64,000 nt of DNA from NCBI GenBank assembly GCA_000702085.1, contig JNKP01000007.1, positions 1-64,000 on the forward strand, written 5' to 3'. Shown piece by piece: positions 56,679-64,000 of the stretch. The position numbers and the translations under genes were made by a program. Every line of letters begins with the position of its first letter. Positions within the stretch are counted from its first letter, which is position 1. This stretch comes from Lachnospiraceae bacterium P6A3 (GTDB lineage Bacteria; Bacillota; Clostridia; Lachnospirales; Lachnospiraceae). Below the pieces are notes generated by a model that was not told the DNA's origin, ran no database searches, and worked only from the letters and a program-made list of their open reading frames with translations.

Positions 56679-57182
56679 ATGAATATGCATAAATTAATCA
56701 TGCTTCGAGGAAACTCGGGGAGCGGAAAAACAACGGTAGCAAAGGAACTTCAGGAACTTTTCGGACGAAATACTATGGTTCTGTCACAGGATATGATCCG
56801 AAGAGATGTGCTTAAAGCAAGGGACGGGATTGATCCGCCTGCACTGCCGCTGATAAAGCAGATGCTTGAGTATGGAAGCAAAAACTGCGAAGTTGTCATA
56901 ATGGAAGGAATATTTATCGCAGACTGGTATCGGGAATTGTTTGAGGTGGCAATCGAATTGTACGGTTCGGACATATATGCGTATTATTTTGATATTCCTT
57001 TTGAAGAAACAGTAAGACGCCATCAGACCAGATCAAAAGCTGCCGAGTTTGGAGCTGATGAGATGCGCGAGTGGTGGAAAGAAAAGGATTATCTGGACCT
57101 GATAAAGGAAAACATCATCACGGAAGACATGAGCAAGGACGAGATCGTAAGCGGAATATATTCAAGAGTTTGTAAAGGGTGA
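56679..57182 (+). CDS. P-loop kinase (zeta-toxin/nucleoside-kinase-like)
   Basis: The protein is about 167 residues with Walker A LRGNSGSGKTTVA, then VLSQDMIRRDVLK and a lid-like region VRRHQTRSKAAEF. The D/E of VVIMEGIFI fits Walker B. It may phosphorylate a small molecule; some relatives are annotated as uridine kinase or zeta-toxin family. The start is unclear: ATG 56655 has no ribosome site, while 56679 and 56685 have AGCAGGG upstream. Confidence 0.8.
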   Translation: MNMHKLIMLRGNSGSGKTTVAKELQELFGRNTMVLSQDMIRRDVLKARDGIDPPALPLIKQMLEYGSKNCEVVIMEGIFIADWYRELFEVAIELYGSDIYAYYFDIPFEETVRRHQTRSKAAEFGADEMREWWKEKDYLDLIKENIITEDMSKDEIVSGIYSRVCKG

Positions 57183-57204
57183 CATCTTCTTTGAGGGTAT
57201 TGGT

Positions 57205-57753
57205 ATGACAGACAGAAAAGCATTGATAATTAATTGCAGTCCTGTGAAAACAGGAGCCACAGCCGAAATCGTAAATATCATAAATAATGAAATATCTCCG
57301 CGATATGACACCAAATGCATCTGCATAGCGGATTATACATTCGAGTTTTGCAAAGGATGCAGAACATGTCATGGCACGGCAAAATGTGTAATGAATGACG
57401 ATGTCATTAAGATCATTGATGAGTTTGACCGGGCGGATGTCATTATATCTGTGTCACCTTCTTACTGGGCTGATATTCCGGGGCAATACAAAGCTTTTAT
57501 AGACAGATGCACTCCGTGGTGTGATACGCATGAACCGCATGCCTCGATCAGGGAAGGCAAGAAGGGATACTCGGTTGCTCTCAGAACCGGCCCCGGAATG
57601 CATGAGTGTGAAAGAATTATTCAAAATATCGAACATTTCTACGGACATTTACATATCGAATGCTCAGGACACCTCGGTCTTACTTCAATCGAGTATAAGG
57701 AGAATGTTAAGCAGAGAAAACCGGAAATAATAGAATTTTGCAGGGATATTTAA
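57205..57753 (+). CDS. NAD(P)H-dependent FMN reductase / iron-sulfur flavoprotein-like
   Basis: The 182-residue protein has the flavodoxin-like N-terminus LIINCSPVKTGATAEIV for the FMN phosphate. CKGCRTCHGTAKC lies near residue 50, resembling the four-Cys motif of iron-sulfur flavoproteins or redox-active Cys. The ISVSPSYWADIPGQYKAFIDR segment is typical. A GAGGGT site precedes the start. Likely a soluble quinone or azo/nitro-type reductase. Confidence 0.88.
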   Translation: MTDRKALIINCSPVKTGATAEIVNIINNEISPRYDTKCICIADYTFEFCKGCRTCHGTAKCVMNDDVIKIIDEFDRADVIISVSPSYWADIPGQYKAFIDRCTPWCDTHEPHASIREGKKGYSVALRTGPGMHECERIIQNIEHFYGHLHIECSGHLGLTSIEYKENVKQRKPEIIEFCRDI

Positions 57754-57809
57754 ATTTCAGTATAACTTAGAACGGCAAATCGAGATTTTCCCTGCCATGG
57801 AGGTTGCAA

Positions 57810-58658
57810 ATGAACAAGATCAAAATGATCGCTGACCGCGAAACGAATTATATATATCATATGCTGTCTGTGGCCAAATGCGGCTATAACAATGACTATG
57901 GTGCAAAATATCGCAGCGATTATCCGGAAGAGGACCTTGTTACGCTGAAAAAGCACGAGAGCCTTATCACATGTGCGGGAGGTTCACATTGGGGAGAATT
58001 GTATACTCTTATGCTTTGTTATCCTGCTGCACAATGGACCGGGGACGCTAAATCCTTTTACCGGGAGATTATAAACCAGGCTGACAGCGGAGATGTACCC
58101 GAACAGTATCTTGCTCTTGCCCCGGCTGCACGGGAGATAGCGAATGTCATGGTTAGGAACTATGACCATTATATTAACGATATATGGCCGGAGGACAGGA
58201 AACTTTTGGAGGATTATATTGCCCGGGTGATGCCCCTTTTTGAACAGAGTGACTTTACTGATCGGGCAGAGACTGTTGTGGGGTGCAAATTATCTGTGGA
58301 AGCGTTTCACCCTTCCATGGTCACATCTATTCAGCATGGTGCTGAAGCTATCGACATTTCCGAGACCACGGATATTTTCGGAATCAGTCGTAGTCCGGAA
58401 GACAGCTTCCTTTTTATCGGACACGAGTTTATTATCTATCTGCTGAAGCAGGCATTACGGGAAGAGGATGCCTTCAAACGCTTTGAAACTTGGGAACCGA
58501 CTGAAGCACTGGCTGAATACTATCTGAAAAAGCTGACCGGGAATACGCTCTTTGGCGGAGTGCAAAAATGGATTGATCTATACTGCCGGTATTCAGAGAA
58601 TGGTGAACAGTCCGCTGCCGGACTATACAGAACGGCCCTGGCGAAAAATAATCTATGA
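57810..58658 (+). CDS. Unknown soluble protein
   Basis: The 282-residue protein has no domain I can name. It is rich in Tyr, Trp and His, has SAKC-type N-terminus MIADRETNYIYHMLSVAKC, and a GHEFIIYLL segment that recalls the start of a metal-binding HExxH, but the second His is absent. ATG 57810 is preceded by GGAGG; the TTG two codons upstream is less likely. Confidence 0.65.
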   Translation: MNKIKMIADRETNYIYHMLSVAKCGYNNDYGAKYRSDYPEEDLVTLKKHESLITCAGGSHWGELYTLMLCYPAAQWTGDAKSFYREIINQADSGDVPEQYLALAPAAREIANVMVRNYDHYINDIWPEDRKLLEDYIARVMPLFEQSDFTDRAETVVGCKLSVEAFHPSMVTSIQHGAEAIDISETTDIFGISRSPEDSFLFIGHEFIIYLLKQALREEDAFKRFETWEPTEALAEYYLKKLTGNTLFGGVQKWIDLYCRYSENGEQSAAGLYRTALAKNNL

Positions 58659-58723
58659 CGTATTACAATATTACTGTTAAATGAACGAGGACAAACGGAT
58701 CATATCGATGAGGAAAAATAGAT

Positions 58724-59377
58724 ATGAATAAAGAATGGTCTGAACAGAATAAAAGAATGCAGTCACTGATCAAAAAGGCAGATACATTTAATGAAGGTAA
58801 GGATGTCCTTTTTGAATTGCGAAACGACCTGATGAATACGATGCTTTCGTTTAAGACGGAGTTTAATAGAGAAGACTTTGATGCTGTGCCTTTTATGAAT
58901 GCTGACGGTTATCACAGTAAAAATATTGCTTATTCTTTATGGCATATTTTCAGGATTGAGGATATCGTTGCCCATACTCTTGTATGTGGAGATGAAGAAA
59001 TATTGTTTTCAGGAAGGTATCAGAGCCGTATCAACTCGCCTATAATAACAACCGGAAATGAGCTTGTTAAAGGTCAGATTTCTGATTTTACAAGGCAGTT
59101 GGATATCGATGAATTGTATTCGTATATTGCTGATGTAAAAAAGAGCACGGAAGAGACAATTCGCAATCTTACATTTAAAGATCTTAAAGGCAAGGTCATG
59201 AATGAACGAAGGGAAGAACTGAAAGCGTTGGGGGTAGTCAGTTCGGATGAAAATGCTATTTGGTTGATTGATTACTGGTGCAACAAAGATTTACGTGGAC
59301 TTATACAGATGCCGTTTTCAAGGCATTGGATTATGCATACTGAAGCTTGTTTGAGAATAAAGAATAAATTGAAATAA
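58724..59377 (+). CDS. DinB/YfiT-like helical protein
   Basis: The 217-residue protein has AYSLWHIFRIEDIVAHTLV and a C-terminal RHWIMHTEACLRIKN. This is the HxxxxED...HxxxH arrangement of DinB-type four-helix metal proteins. Function is undefined; related proteins are transferases for bacillithiol or mycothiol. GGAAAAATAGAT gives only a weak ribosome site. Confidence 0.75.
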   Translation: MNKEWSEQNKRMQSLIKKADTFNEGKDVLFELRNDLMNTMLSFKTEFNREDFDAVPFMNADGYHSKNIAYSLWHIFRIEDIVAHTLVCGDEEILFSGRYQSRINSPIITTGNELVKGQISDFTRQLDIDELYSYIADVKKSTEETIRNLTFKDLKGKVMNERREELKALGVVSSDENAIWLIDYWCNKDLRGLIQMPFSRHWIMHTEACLRIKNKLK

Positions 59378-59378
59378 A

Positions 59379-59627
59379 TGTATTTCAGATAATGAGATTA
59401 ACAGGCTGTTTGTTCTACCTGATTTCCGGCATAAGGGATATGGTAGAGAACTAATGGATTTTGCTGAAGAAATCATAAGCAAGGAGCATGATCATGTTAT
59501 CCTTGATGCATCACTACCGGCTAAACAAATATATCTTAAACGTGGTTATGTAGCCACAAAATATAACATGATTGAAACCGAATACGAGGATTATCTTTGC
59601 TTTGACGTTATGGAGAAACATCTGTGA
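59379..59627 (+). pseudogene. C-terminal remnant of a GNAT acetyltransferase gene
   Basis: The frame from 59379 to the stop at 59625-59627 reads through LPDFRHKGYGRELMDFAEE (the acetyl-CoA-binding motif), then IYLKRGYVATKY, the end of a GNAT domain. The N-terminal half is missing and the frame is interrupted upstream by the neighbour's stop region. From 59640 to about 59725, short frames such as FYMKMEWTDTELYL and YGVISYRAGKQYID suggest further decay. The 59378-59773 gap otherwise holds nothing I could support. Confidence 0.75.
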
Positions 59628-59773
59628 TAGACGTCAGATCAAATTTTACATGAAGATGGAATGGACAGATACGGAGTTATATCTTACAGAGCAGGTAAAC
59701 AATATATTGATTGAGAAGAATTAACTTCCGGGATATATGACTAAGACAAATCGGAATTTATTGAGGAGGCGAA

Positions 59774-60850
59774 ATGAAAGAACTGATCATTCCATCAAAA
59801 CTGAACGAGGGAGATACAATAGCTTTTATTTCAATCTCAGGCGGTCGTGCCGGTGATGAAGACATGCTTCCCAGATACCTGATGGGCAAAAGAAGATTCG
59901 AAAAAATCTTTAATGTAAAGGTGATTGAAACCCCTCATGCGCTTAAAGGAAGCAGTTACCTTTATGATCATCCCGAGAAAAGAGCTGAGGATCTTATGTG
60001 GGCTTTGAAGAATGATTCCATCAAAGGAATCATCTGCAATCAGGGCGGAGATGATTCTTACCGTGTTCTTCCTTATATCGATCCTAAGGTCATTCATGAT
60101 AACCCTAAGGTATTTATGGGCTTTTCCGATATCGCCACATGGATGGCTGTGTTTGTATATGCAGGTGTACGTGCATATTATGGTCCTACGGTTCTGACGC
60201 CGCTCGCACAGCCGGGAAAACTTGATGAGTACACTGAAAATGCTATCAGGCGGACACTGTTTTCGGCCGAAGTAATAGGCGAGATCAAACCGGCGGAAAA
60301 GACCACGCCCATTGACTGGGTTACCACATACACGATCGACGGAGTGCAGTATGAACGCTTTCCGGATAATGATGAGATAGAAGATATAAAGGATCCGATC
60401 CCATGGGAACCCGGGATGGGCTACAAGGTGCTGCAAGGAAAAGGAAAAGTCAGAGGGCATGTTATCGCGGTCTGCGGAGGTCCCCTCTGGCAGATAATGG
60501 GGACGAAGTATTTTCCGAATCCCGATGTTTGGGAAAATTCAATTATTGCGCTGGAACACTGTAATATCTATGACAGTAAATTGGCCGGCTTACATGAGCT
60601 TCGCGCATTTGCTGCGGCGGGCGTGTTTGATAAAGCAAAAGCCGTGATCACAGGCCCGATGGATGATGACAGCAGGGAAACGATCCTTAAAGTTATATGT
60701 AAGGAAGTAAACAGACCGGATTTGGTCATATTGGAAAACGTGGATTACATTCACAGAACTCCCATGACCATACTTCCTACCGGGGCTCTTATGGAGATAG
60801 ATTGCGATGCCCCGAGAATAGAAATACTCGAATCCGGAGTAGTCAGTTAA
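59774..60850 (+). CDS. S66 LD-carboxypeptidase (MccF-like)
   Basis: The 358-residue protein has the S66 catalytic residues Ser118 (MGFSDIATW), Glu261 (IIALEHCN) and His327 (VDYIHRTPM). S66 enzymes cut L,D bonds in recycled peptidoglycan peptides or, like MccF, inactivate microcin C. No signal peptide. GAGGAGGC precedes the start. An insert (about 183-215) not found in short LdcA proteins is typical of the MccF-like group. Confidence 0.92.
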   Translation: MKELIIPSKLNEGDTIAFISISGGRAGDEDMLPRYLMGKRRFEKIFNVKVIETPHALKGSSYLYDHPEKRAEDLMWALKNDSIKGIICNQGGDDSYRVLPYIDPKVIHDNPKVFMGFSDIATWMAVFVYAGVRAYYGPTVLTPLAQPGKLDEYTENAIRRTLFSAEVIGEIKPAEKTTPIDWVTTYTIDGVQYERFPDNDEIEDIKDPIPWEPGMGYKVLQGKGKVRGHVIAVCGGPLWQIMGTKYFPNPDVWENSIIALEHCNIYDSKLAGLHELRAFAAAGVFDKAKAVITGPMDDDSRETILKVICKEVNRPDLVILENVDYIHRTPMTILPTGALMEIDCDAPRIEILESGVVS

Positions 60851-60867
60851 ATTCAGGAGTGAATGAT

Positions 60868-61521
60868 ATGGACGGTATTGCGATAAGACAGGAAACAGAA
60901 AAAGATTATAGGGCAGTTGAGGAACTTACCCGTAATTCATTCTGGAATGTATATAAGCCGGGAGCGGATGAGCATTTCTATGTGCATACAATGAGAAATC
61001 ATCCTGACTTCATCCCCGAGCTTGCTTTTGTGTTGGAGAAGGATGGTGAGATCATCGGAAATATCATGTACACCAAAGCTTGGCTGGAAGATGAAACCGG
61101 AAAGAGAAAAGAAATAGTTTCTTTTGGACCGCTGTGTGTTGCACCTGAGTATCAGAGACAGAAGCTGGGGAAAATATTGATAGAGCATTCTTTTGATGCC
61201 GCTCGCAAGATGGGATATGATGTGAATATCAATTTTGGAAATCCGGGTAACTATGTCAGTCGTGGATTTGTCAGCTGCAAGAAGAAAAATGTCAGCTGTT
61301 TTCAGAAGGGGAATTTTCCAACAGCACTCCTTGTATGTGAATTGATTCCCGGTGTGTTAGATGGTCACGAGTGGATGTATATAGCAAGCACTGCAGCTGA
61401 TTGCTGCGAAGATACAGCAGCAGTAGAGGAATTTGATAAAACATTCCCGGCAAAGGAAAAGAAATGGATGCCGAGCCAGGAGGAATTCTATATCTACAGG
61501 AATTCTTCAGTGATTCGGTAA
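60868..61521 (+). CDS. GNAT acetyltransferase
   Basis: The protein is 217 residues from MDGIAIRQETEKDY. It has FGPLCVAPEYQRQKLGKILIEHSF, the acetyl-CoA-binding motif A, and a YhbS-type N-terminus. AGGAGTGA precedes ATG 60868; an upstream frame overlapping the carboxypeptidase by 49 bases is rejected. The tail (about 180-217) is divergent. Acceptor unknown. Confidence 0.9.
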   Translation: MDGIAIRQETEKDYRAVEELTRNSFWNVYKPGADEHFYVHTMRNHPDFIPELAFVLEKDGEIIGNIMYTKAWLEDETGKRKEIVSFGPLCVAPEYQRQKLGKILIEHSFDAARKMGYDVNINFGNPGNYVSRGFVSCKKKNVSCFQKGNFPTALLVCELIPGVLDGHEWMYIASTAADCCEDTAAVEEFDKTFPAKEKKWMPSQEEFYIYRNSSVIR

Positions 61522-61627
61522 ATGAAATAACTTCCAGTTTTATAGACGATGACAAATCGGGATTTATCTTAGTGATAATTGATGGACGAGAATTACCAGA
61601 ATATATGACAATGAATAAGGGGAAGAT

Positions 61628-62494
61628 ATGTGGCTGATCATGGCGGCTTTGTCCGCGCTCTTTGCCGGACTTACGGCGATACTTGCGAAATGCGGGATCA
61701 AAAAGACTGATTCAGACGTGGCGACTGCTCTGCGGACGGTCGTTGTACTCCTTTTTGCCTGGATCATGGTGTTTATCGTTGGCTCTGCCGGAACGATCAC
61801 GGAAATATCGGCAAAATCTATCATCTTCTTAATTCTGTCCGGCCTTGCGACAGGAGCCTCGTGGATCTGCTATTTTAAAGCCCTGTCCGTCGGCGATGTG
61901 AACAAGGTCGTACCCGTCGATAAATCCAGCACGGTTCTGACAGTGCTTCTCGCAATCATCCTTTTCAGTGAGACAGAACATCTGGCGGTCAAGCTGATCG
62001 GTACTGCACTTCTTGCGGCAGGCGTGTTTCTGATGATCGAAAAGAAGAAAACTGAAGCAAAGGACACAAAGCACACGTGGCTGCCCTACGCGATCGGTTC
62101 CTCTGTTTTTGCTGCCCTGACCTCTATTCTGGGAAAGATCGGCATAACGGATGTAGAATCAAATCTTGGGACGGCGATCCGTACAGGTGTTGTTCTTGGT
62201 ATGGCTTGGCTGATCGTCTTCGTTAAAGGCAAAGGTGCTGAACTGAAAAATACTGATTCCAAAGAACTTGTATTCATAGCTCTGTCCGGGATTGCCACAG
62301 GCGTATCATGGCTCTGTTACTATTACTCCATACAGAACGGCGTCGTCAGTGTTGTCGTACCGATCGATAAGCTCAGCATTATCGTTTCCGTTGCTTTTTC
62401 CTATTTCGTATTCAAAGAAAAGTTGAGCAGAAAGGCGCTTGCCGGGTTGATTCTGATCGTTGTCGGCACTTTGGCGATGGCAATCTGGGCATAG
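61628..62494 (+). CDS. EamA-family (DMT) transporter
   Basis: The 288-residue protein has ten hydrophobic segments as two EamA repeats, each with ATxLRTVVVLxxAW-type and PVDKxSxVLTVxLA-type parts. The repeats are visibly duplicated (TGASWICYFKALSVGDVNKVVPVDK versus TGVSWLCYYYSIQNGVVSVVVPIDK). It probably exports a small metabolite. GGGGAAG precedes the start. Confidence 0.93.
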   Translation: MWLIMAALSALFAGLTAILAKCGIKKTDSDVATALRTVVVLLFAWIMVFIVGSAGTITEISAKSIIFLILSGLATGASWICYFKALSVGDVNKVVPVDKSSTVLTVLLAIILFSETEHLAVKLIGTALLAAGVFLMIEKKKTEAKDTKHTWLPYAIGSSVFAALTSILGKIGITDVESNLGTAIRTGVVLGMAWLIVFVKGKGAELKNTDSKELVFIALSGIATGVSWLCYYYSIQNGVVSVVVPIDKLSIIVSVAFSYFVFKEKLSRKALAGLILIVVGTLAMAIWA

Positions 62495-62535
62495 GAAACA
62501 AATAACGGCAAATTCCTGTTTGCGGGAAGGATTAC

Positions 62536-63072
62536 GTGAAAATAGAAAAAGATGAAATAACAATCCGAGATTTTACGGAAACAGATCTTCCACTCATGTT
62601 TAAATGGTTGACAGATAAGAGAGTGCTGGAGTATTACGAAGGTCGTGACGTCAGGTTTACGATGGATACTTTGTCTGCACATTTTTTGGAAGAAATTCCA
62701 GATGGATTCAGAATGATCATCGAGTATAAGAAATCCCCCATCGGATATGCACAGGCCTATCAATTGAGTGGTGAGTTGTTCGATGAATATGACTATCCTG
62801 ACGATGGACATATAGTGTTTGCTATGGATCAGTTTATAGGTGAGCCGAAATACTGGAGTAAGGGAATAGGCTCATCTTTTTTGAAAATGATGGCTTCTCA
62901 TTTGAAAGAAAATATGGCTGCGGAACGAGTTCTTCTTGACCCGCACCAAGATAATAAAAGGGCTATAAGGGCATACGAGAAAGCCGGGTTTAAAATCATT
63001 AAATCACTTCCAAAACATGAGATGTTTGAGGGAGAAAAAGTAGATTGCTGGCTGATGGAATTAGCACTGTAG
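62536..63072 (+). CDS. GNAT acetyltransferase, AAC(6')-like, GTG start
   Basis: The 178-residue protein resembles aminoglycoside 6'-N-acetyltransferases and RimJ-like GNATs: ITIRDFTETDLPLMFKWL at the start, MDQFIGEPKYWSKGIGSSFL (acetyl-CoA motif) and LLDPHQDNKRAIRAYEKAGF. The start is GTG 62536, after GGGAAGGA. The substrate cannot be told from sequence, so no resistance is claimed. Confidence 0.88.
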   Translation: MKIEKDEITIRDFTETDLPLMFKWLTDKRVLEYYEGRDVRFTMDTLSAHFLEEIPDGFRMIIEYKKSPIGYAQAYQLSGELFDEYDYPDDGHIVFAMDQFIGEPKYWSKGIGSSFLKMMASHLKENMAAERVLLDPHQDNKRAIRAYEKAGFKIIKSLPKHEMFEGEKVDCWLMELAL

Positions 63073-63162
63073 ATTCAAGTTTGTCGGCTTGCTGTGATAG
63101 TACGTTTTACCGGAAGATAATTGCACAAAACATATTCCGATTTATAAGATAAAAGGAATGTT

Positions 63163-63795
63163 TTGGGGTTTAACAGAATGAATCAAAAAGAAATTGATAA
63201 AAACATAAAATCATTTTCGAAATTCTACAGAAACATTTTGCTTGACGAAGGCGTGGAAGATATTGACTCCAAAATGATCTCGTATAATACGAGACTTAAG
63301 GAGATGTACAATTCCAAAGAATTTGCGGAACATAACATTTATCCTTCAACGAATGTTTCTTTCGTATATGCCGTAATAGCCATGTGCCTTGAATTAAAGG
63401 ATGCGGGATATACGAATGACAGAATTATTCCTGCAGTTGAAAAAAGCATGGAAAGCAGGTGGAGTACATTTGTTAAGATTCTCAAATTCATAGACCGTTT
63501 TCCTTTCTGCTTTTCCGTTGTGCGTAAATGGAATAAATCAGATCATGCAGACAGGGTAAAAGACGGCAGCATTACATATGACCGTTTTGTGCCGGGAGAA
63601 GAAAAAGTGGAATACAGTATATCCAAGTGTATGTATGTGGAGATGTTTGCATCTTATGGAATAAGACCGCTTTGCAAGATATTCTGCAACACCGACAGAA
63701 TTGCCTACTCGGGACTGACCGGACATGTAGAGTTCATCCGACATTCAGATTTGTCTGACGGTGATGCATGTTTTGATGAGATAATCAAGAAATGA
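63163..63795 (+). CDS. ATC-hydrolase-like protein (PF14196 type)
   Basis: The 210-residue protein resembles the L-2-amino-thiazoline-4-carboxylic acid hydrolase family. It shows a YSISKCMYVEMFASYGIRPLCKIFCNTDRIAYSG run, the Cys and Asp of that group, and a final SDGDACFDEI. One TTG at 63163 has AAAAGGA at good spacing; ATG 63178 has none. It may be a regulator or hydrolase; function is poorly known. Confidence 0.75.
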   Translation: MGFNRMNQKEIDKNIKSFSKFYRNILLDEGVEDIDSKMISYNTRLKEMYNSKEFAEHNIYPSTNVSFVYAVIAMCLELKDAGYTNDRIIPAVEKSMESRWSTFVKILKFIDRFPFCFSVVRKWNKSDHADRVKDGSITYDRFVPGEEKVEYSISKCMYVEMFASYGIRPLCKIFCNTDRIAYSGLTGHVEFIRHSDLSDGDACFDEIIKK

Positions 63796-63797
63796 AA

Positions 63798-63877
63798 TTA
63801 TAGCCTTTTTCCGGGATTTAGGTCAAATTTCCGGCTTTGGTGGCTATAATAATTCTAAAAAACCGGTTTATTATAGC
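63798..63877 (+). other. Overlapping alternative hairpins
   Basis: GGCTATAA (63842-63849) can pair with TTATAGCC (63798-63805). The same bases as part of GCTATAATAA (63843-63852) can pair with TTATTATAGC (63868-63877). The two stems exclude each other. A terminator follows at 63894. Confidence 0.45.
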
Positions 63878-63893
63878 GAAAGCGACCCGATTT

Positions 63894-63924
63894 AAAGACA
63901 GGGAAAAATTTTTCCCTGTCTTTT
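63894..63924 (+). terminator. Terminator after the 63163 gene
   Basis: AAAGACAGGG and CCCTGTCTTT pair with AAAAATTTTT between them, then T residues. A TATAAT (63927-63932) follows at once. Confidence 0.88.
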
Positions 63925-63926
63925 GT

Positions 63927-63932
63927 TATAAT
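63927..63932 (+). promoter_or_regulatory. -10 element for the last gene
   Basis: TATAAT lies about 38 bases before the ATG at 63971. No clear -35 is present, since the terminator stem occupies its place. Confidence 0.5.
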
Positions 63933-63970
63933 GGATGCGTAGGTTTGAAACCACAAACGGAGACATAAAC

Positions 63971-64000
63971 ATGAGTTTACTGAGACTGATAACGGGGCCT
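63971..64000 (+). CDS. Start of a truncated gene
   Basis: Ten codons (MSLLRLITGP) after GGAGA run off the window edge. The product cannot be identified from so little sequence. Confidence 0.45.
   Translation, partial: MSLLRLITGP

Noticed and set aside
57810-58658. Zinc metalloprotease call from GHEFIIYLL
   Set aside because: The second His of an HExxH motif is missing and no other metal ligand is evident.
62536-63072. Aminoglycoside resistance gene
   Set aside because: The protein is AAC(6')-like, but chromosomal GNATs of this kind often have other substrates and the sequence cannot prove resistance.

Overview
The window looks like a chromosome segment of a Lachnospiraceae-type Firmicute, most like Butyrivibrio or a relative. 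The reasons are strong AGGAGG ribosome sites, sigma-A type promoters, moderate GC, a GGGtGRT-protein/NifU-like pair, a xylose isomerase, CPBP and LytTR proteins, and a family of GGGGACG-containing palindromes. No rRNA, tRNA or CRISPR array was seen. Coordinates of short sites were counted by hand from the sequence.

Layout. 1-250: start of an IS110-family transposase leaving the window to the left, with a structured upstream end that fits a bridge RNA. 323-2633: LytTR regulator, membrane protein and PgeF. 2665-5500: CPBP protease, MFS transporter and a TetR repressor whose promoter is flanked by two operators. 5590-7709: YbaK, CPCC protein, a membrane-anchored protein with a BECR-nuclease-like tail, and a metallophosphoesterase.

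7740-16250 is the most unusual region. It holds an HTH protein plus a PD-(D/E)XK nuclease, then a five-gene operon: two paralogous unknown proteins, a ClpP, a CbxX/SpoVK-type AAA+ ATPase and a small unknown protein. The ClpP has Ser99 and His124 but Asn173 where the catalytic Asp should be. The ATPase ends in an IGF tripeptide like the one ClpX/ClpA use to dock on ClpP. Three copies of a TTGCAT-N4-ATGCAA-like site precede the HTH gene and the first two operon genes, so both parts are probably one regulon. I read it as an undescribed ClpP-based, possibly stress or defence, system.

16386-17807 is an NCS2 uracil permease. 17905-32348 (minus) is a type IV pilus operon: pilin, PilB, PilO-like, a PilM-PilN fusion, PilC, and four further prepilin-like proteins, one of them 2,097 residues long with about thirty glycine-rich beta-helix-type repeats (a giant pilin-adhesin). 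No prepilin peptidase or PilT is present here. 32583-38021 holds xylose isomerase, flavodoxin, a polytopic membrane protein and enolase; xylA, flavodoxin and enolase share a GTTAG-N6-CTAAC operator.

38246-43453: an unknown protein, exonuclease III, the NifU-like/GGGtGRT pair, a histidine phosphatase, a flavin reductase and a second BECR-like paralogue. 43648-50333: ABC transporter, Ntn-hydrolase lipoprotein and two-component system. 50435-54582: a TetR repressor and an ABC transporter with matching operators. 54703-64000: mostly monocistronic accessory genes (serine hydrolases, kinase, flavoprotein, DinB-like, LD-carboxypeptidase, GNATs, EamA transporter, ATC-hydrolase-like) with a decayed GNAT gene among them.
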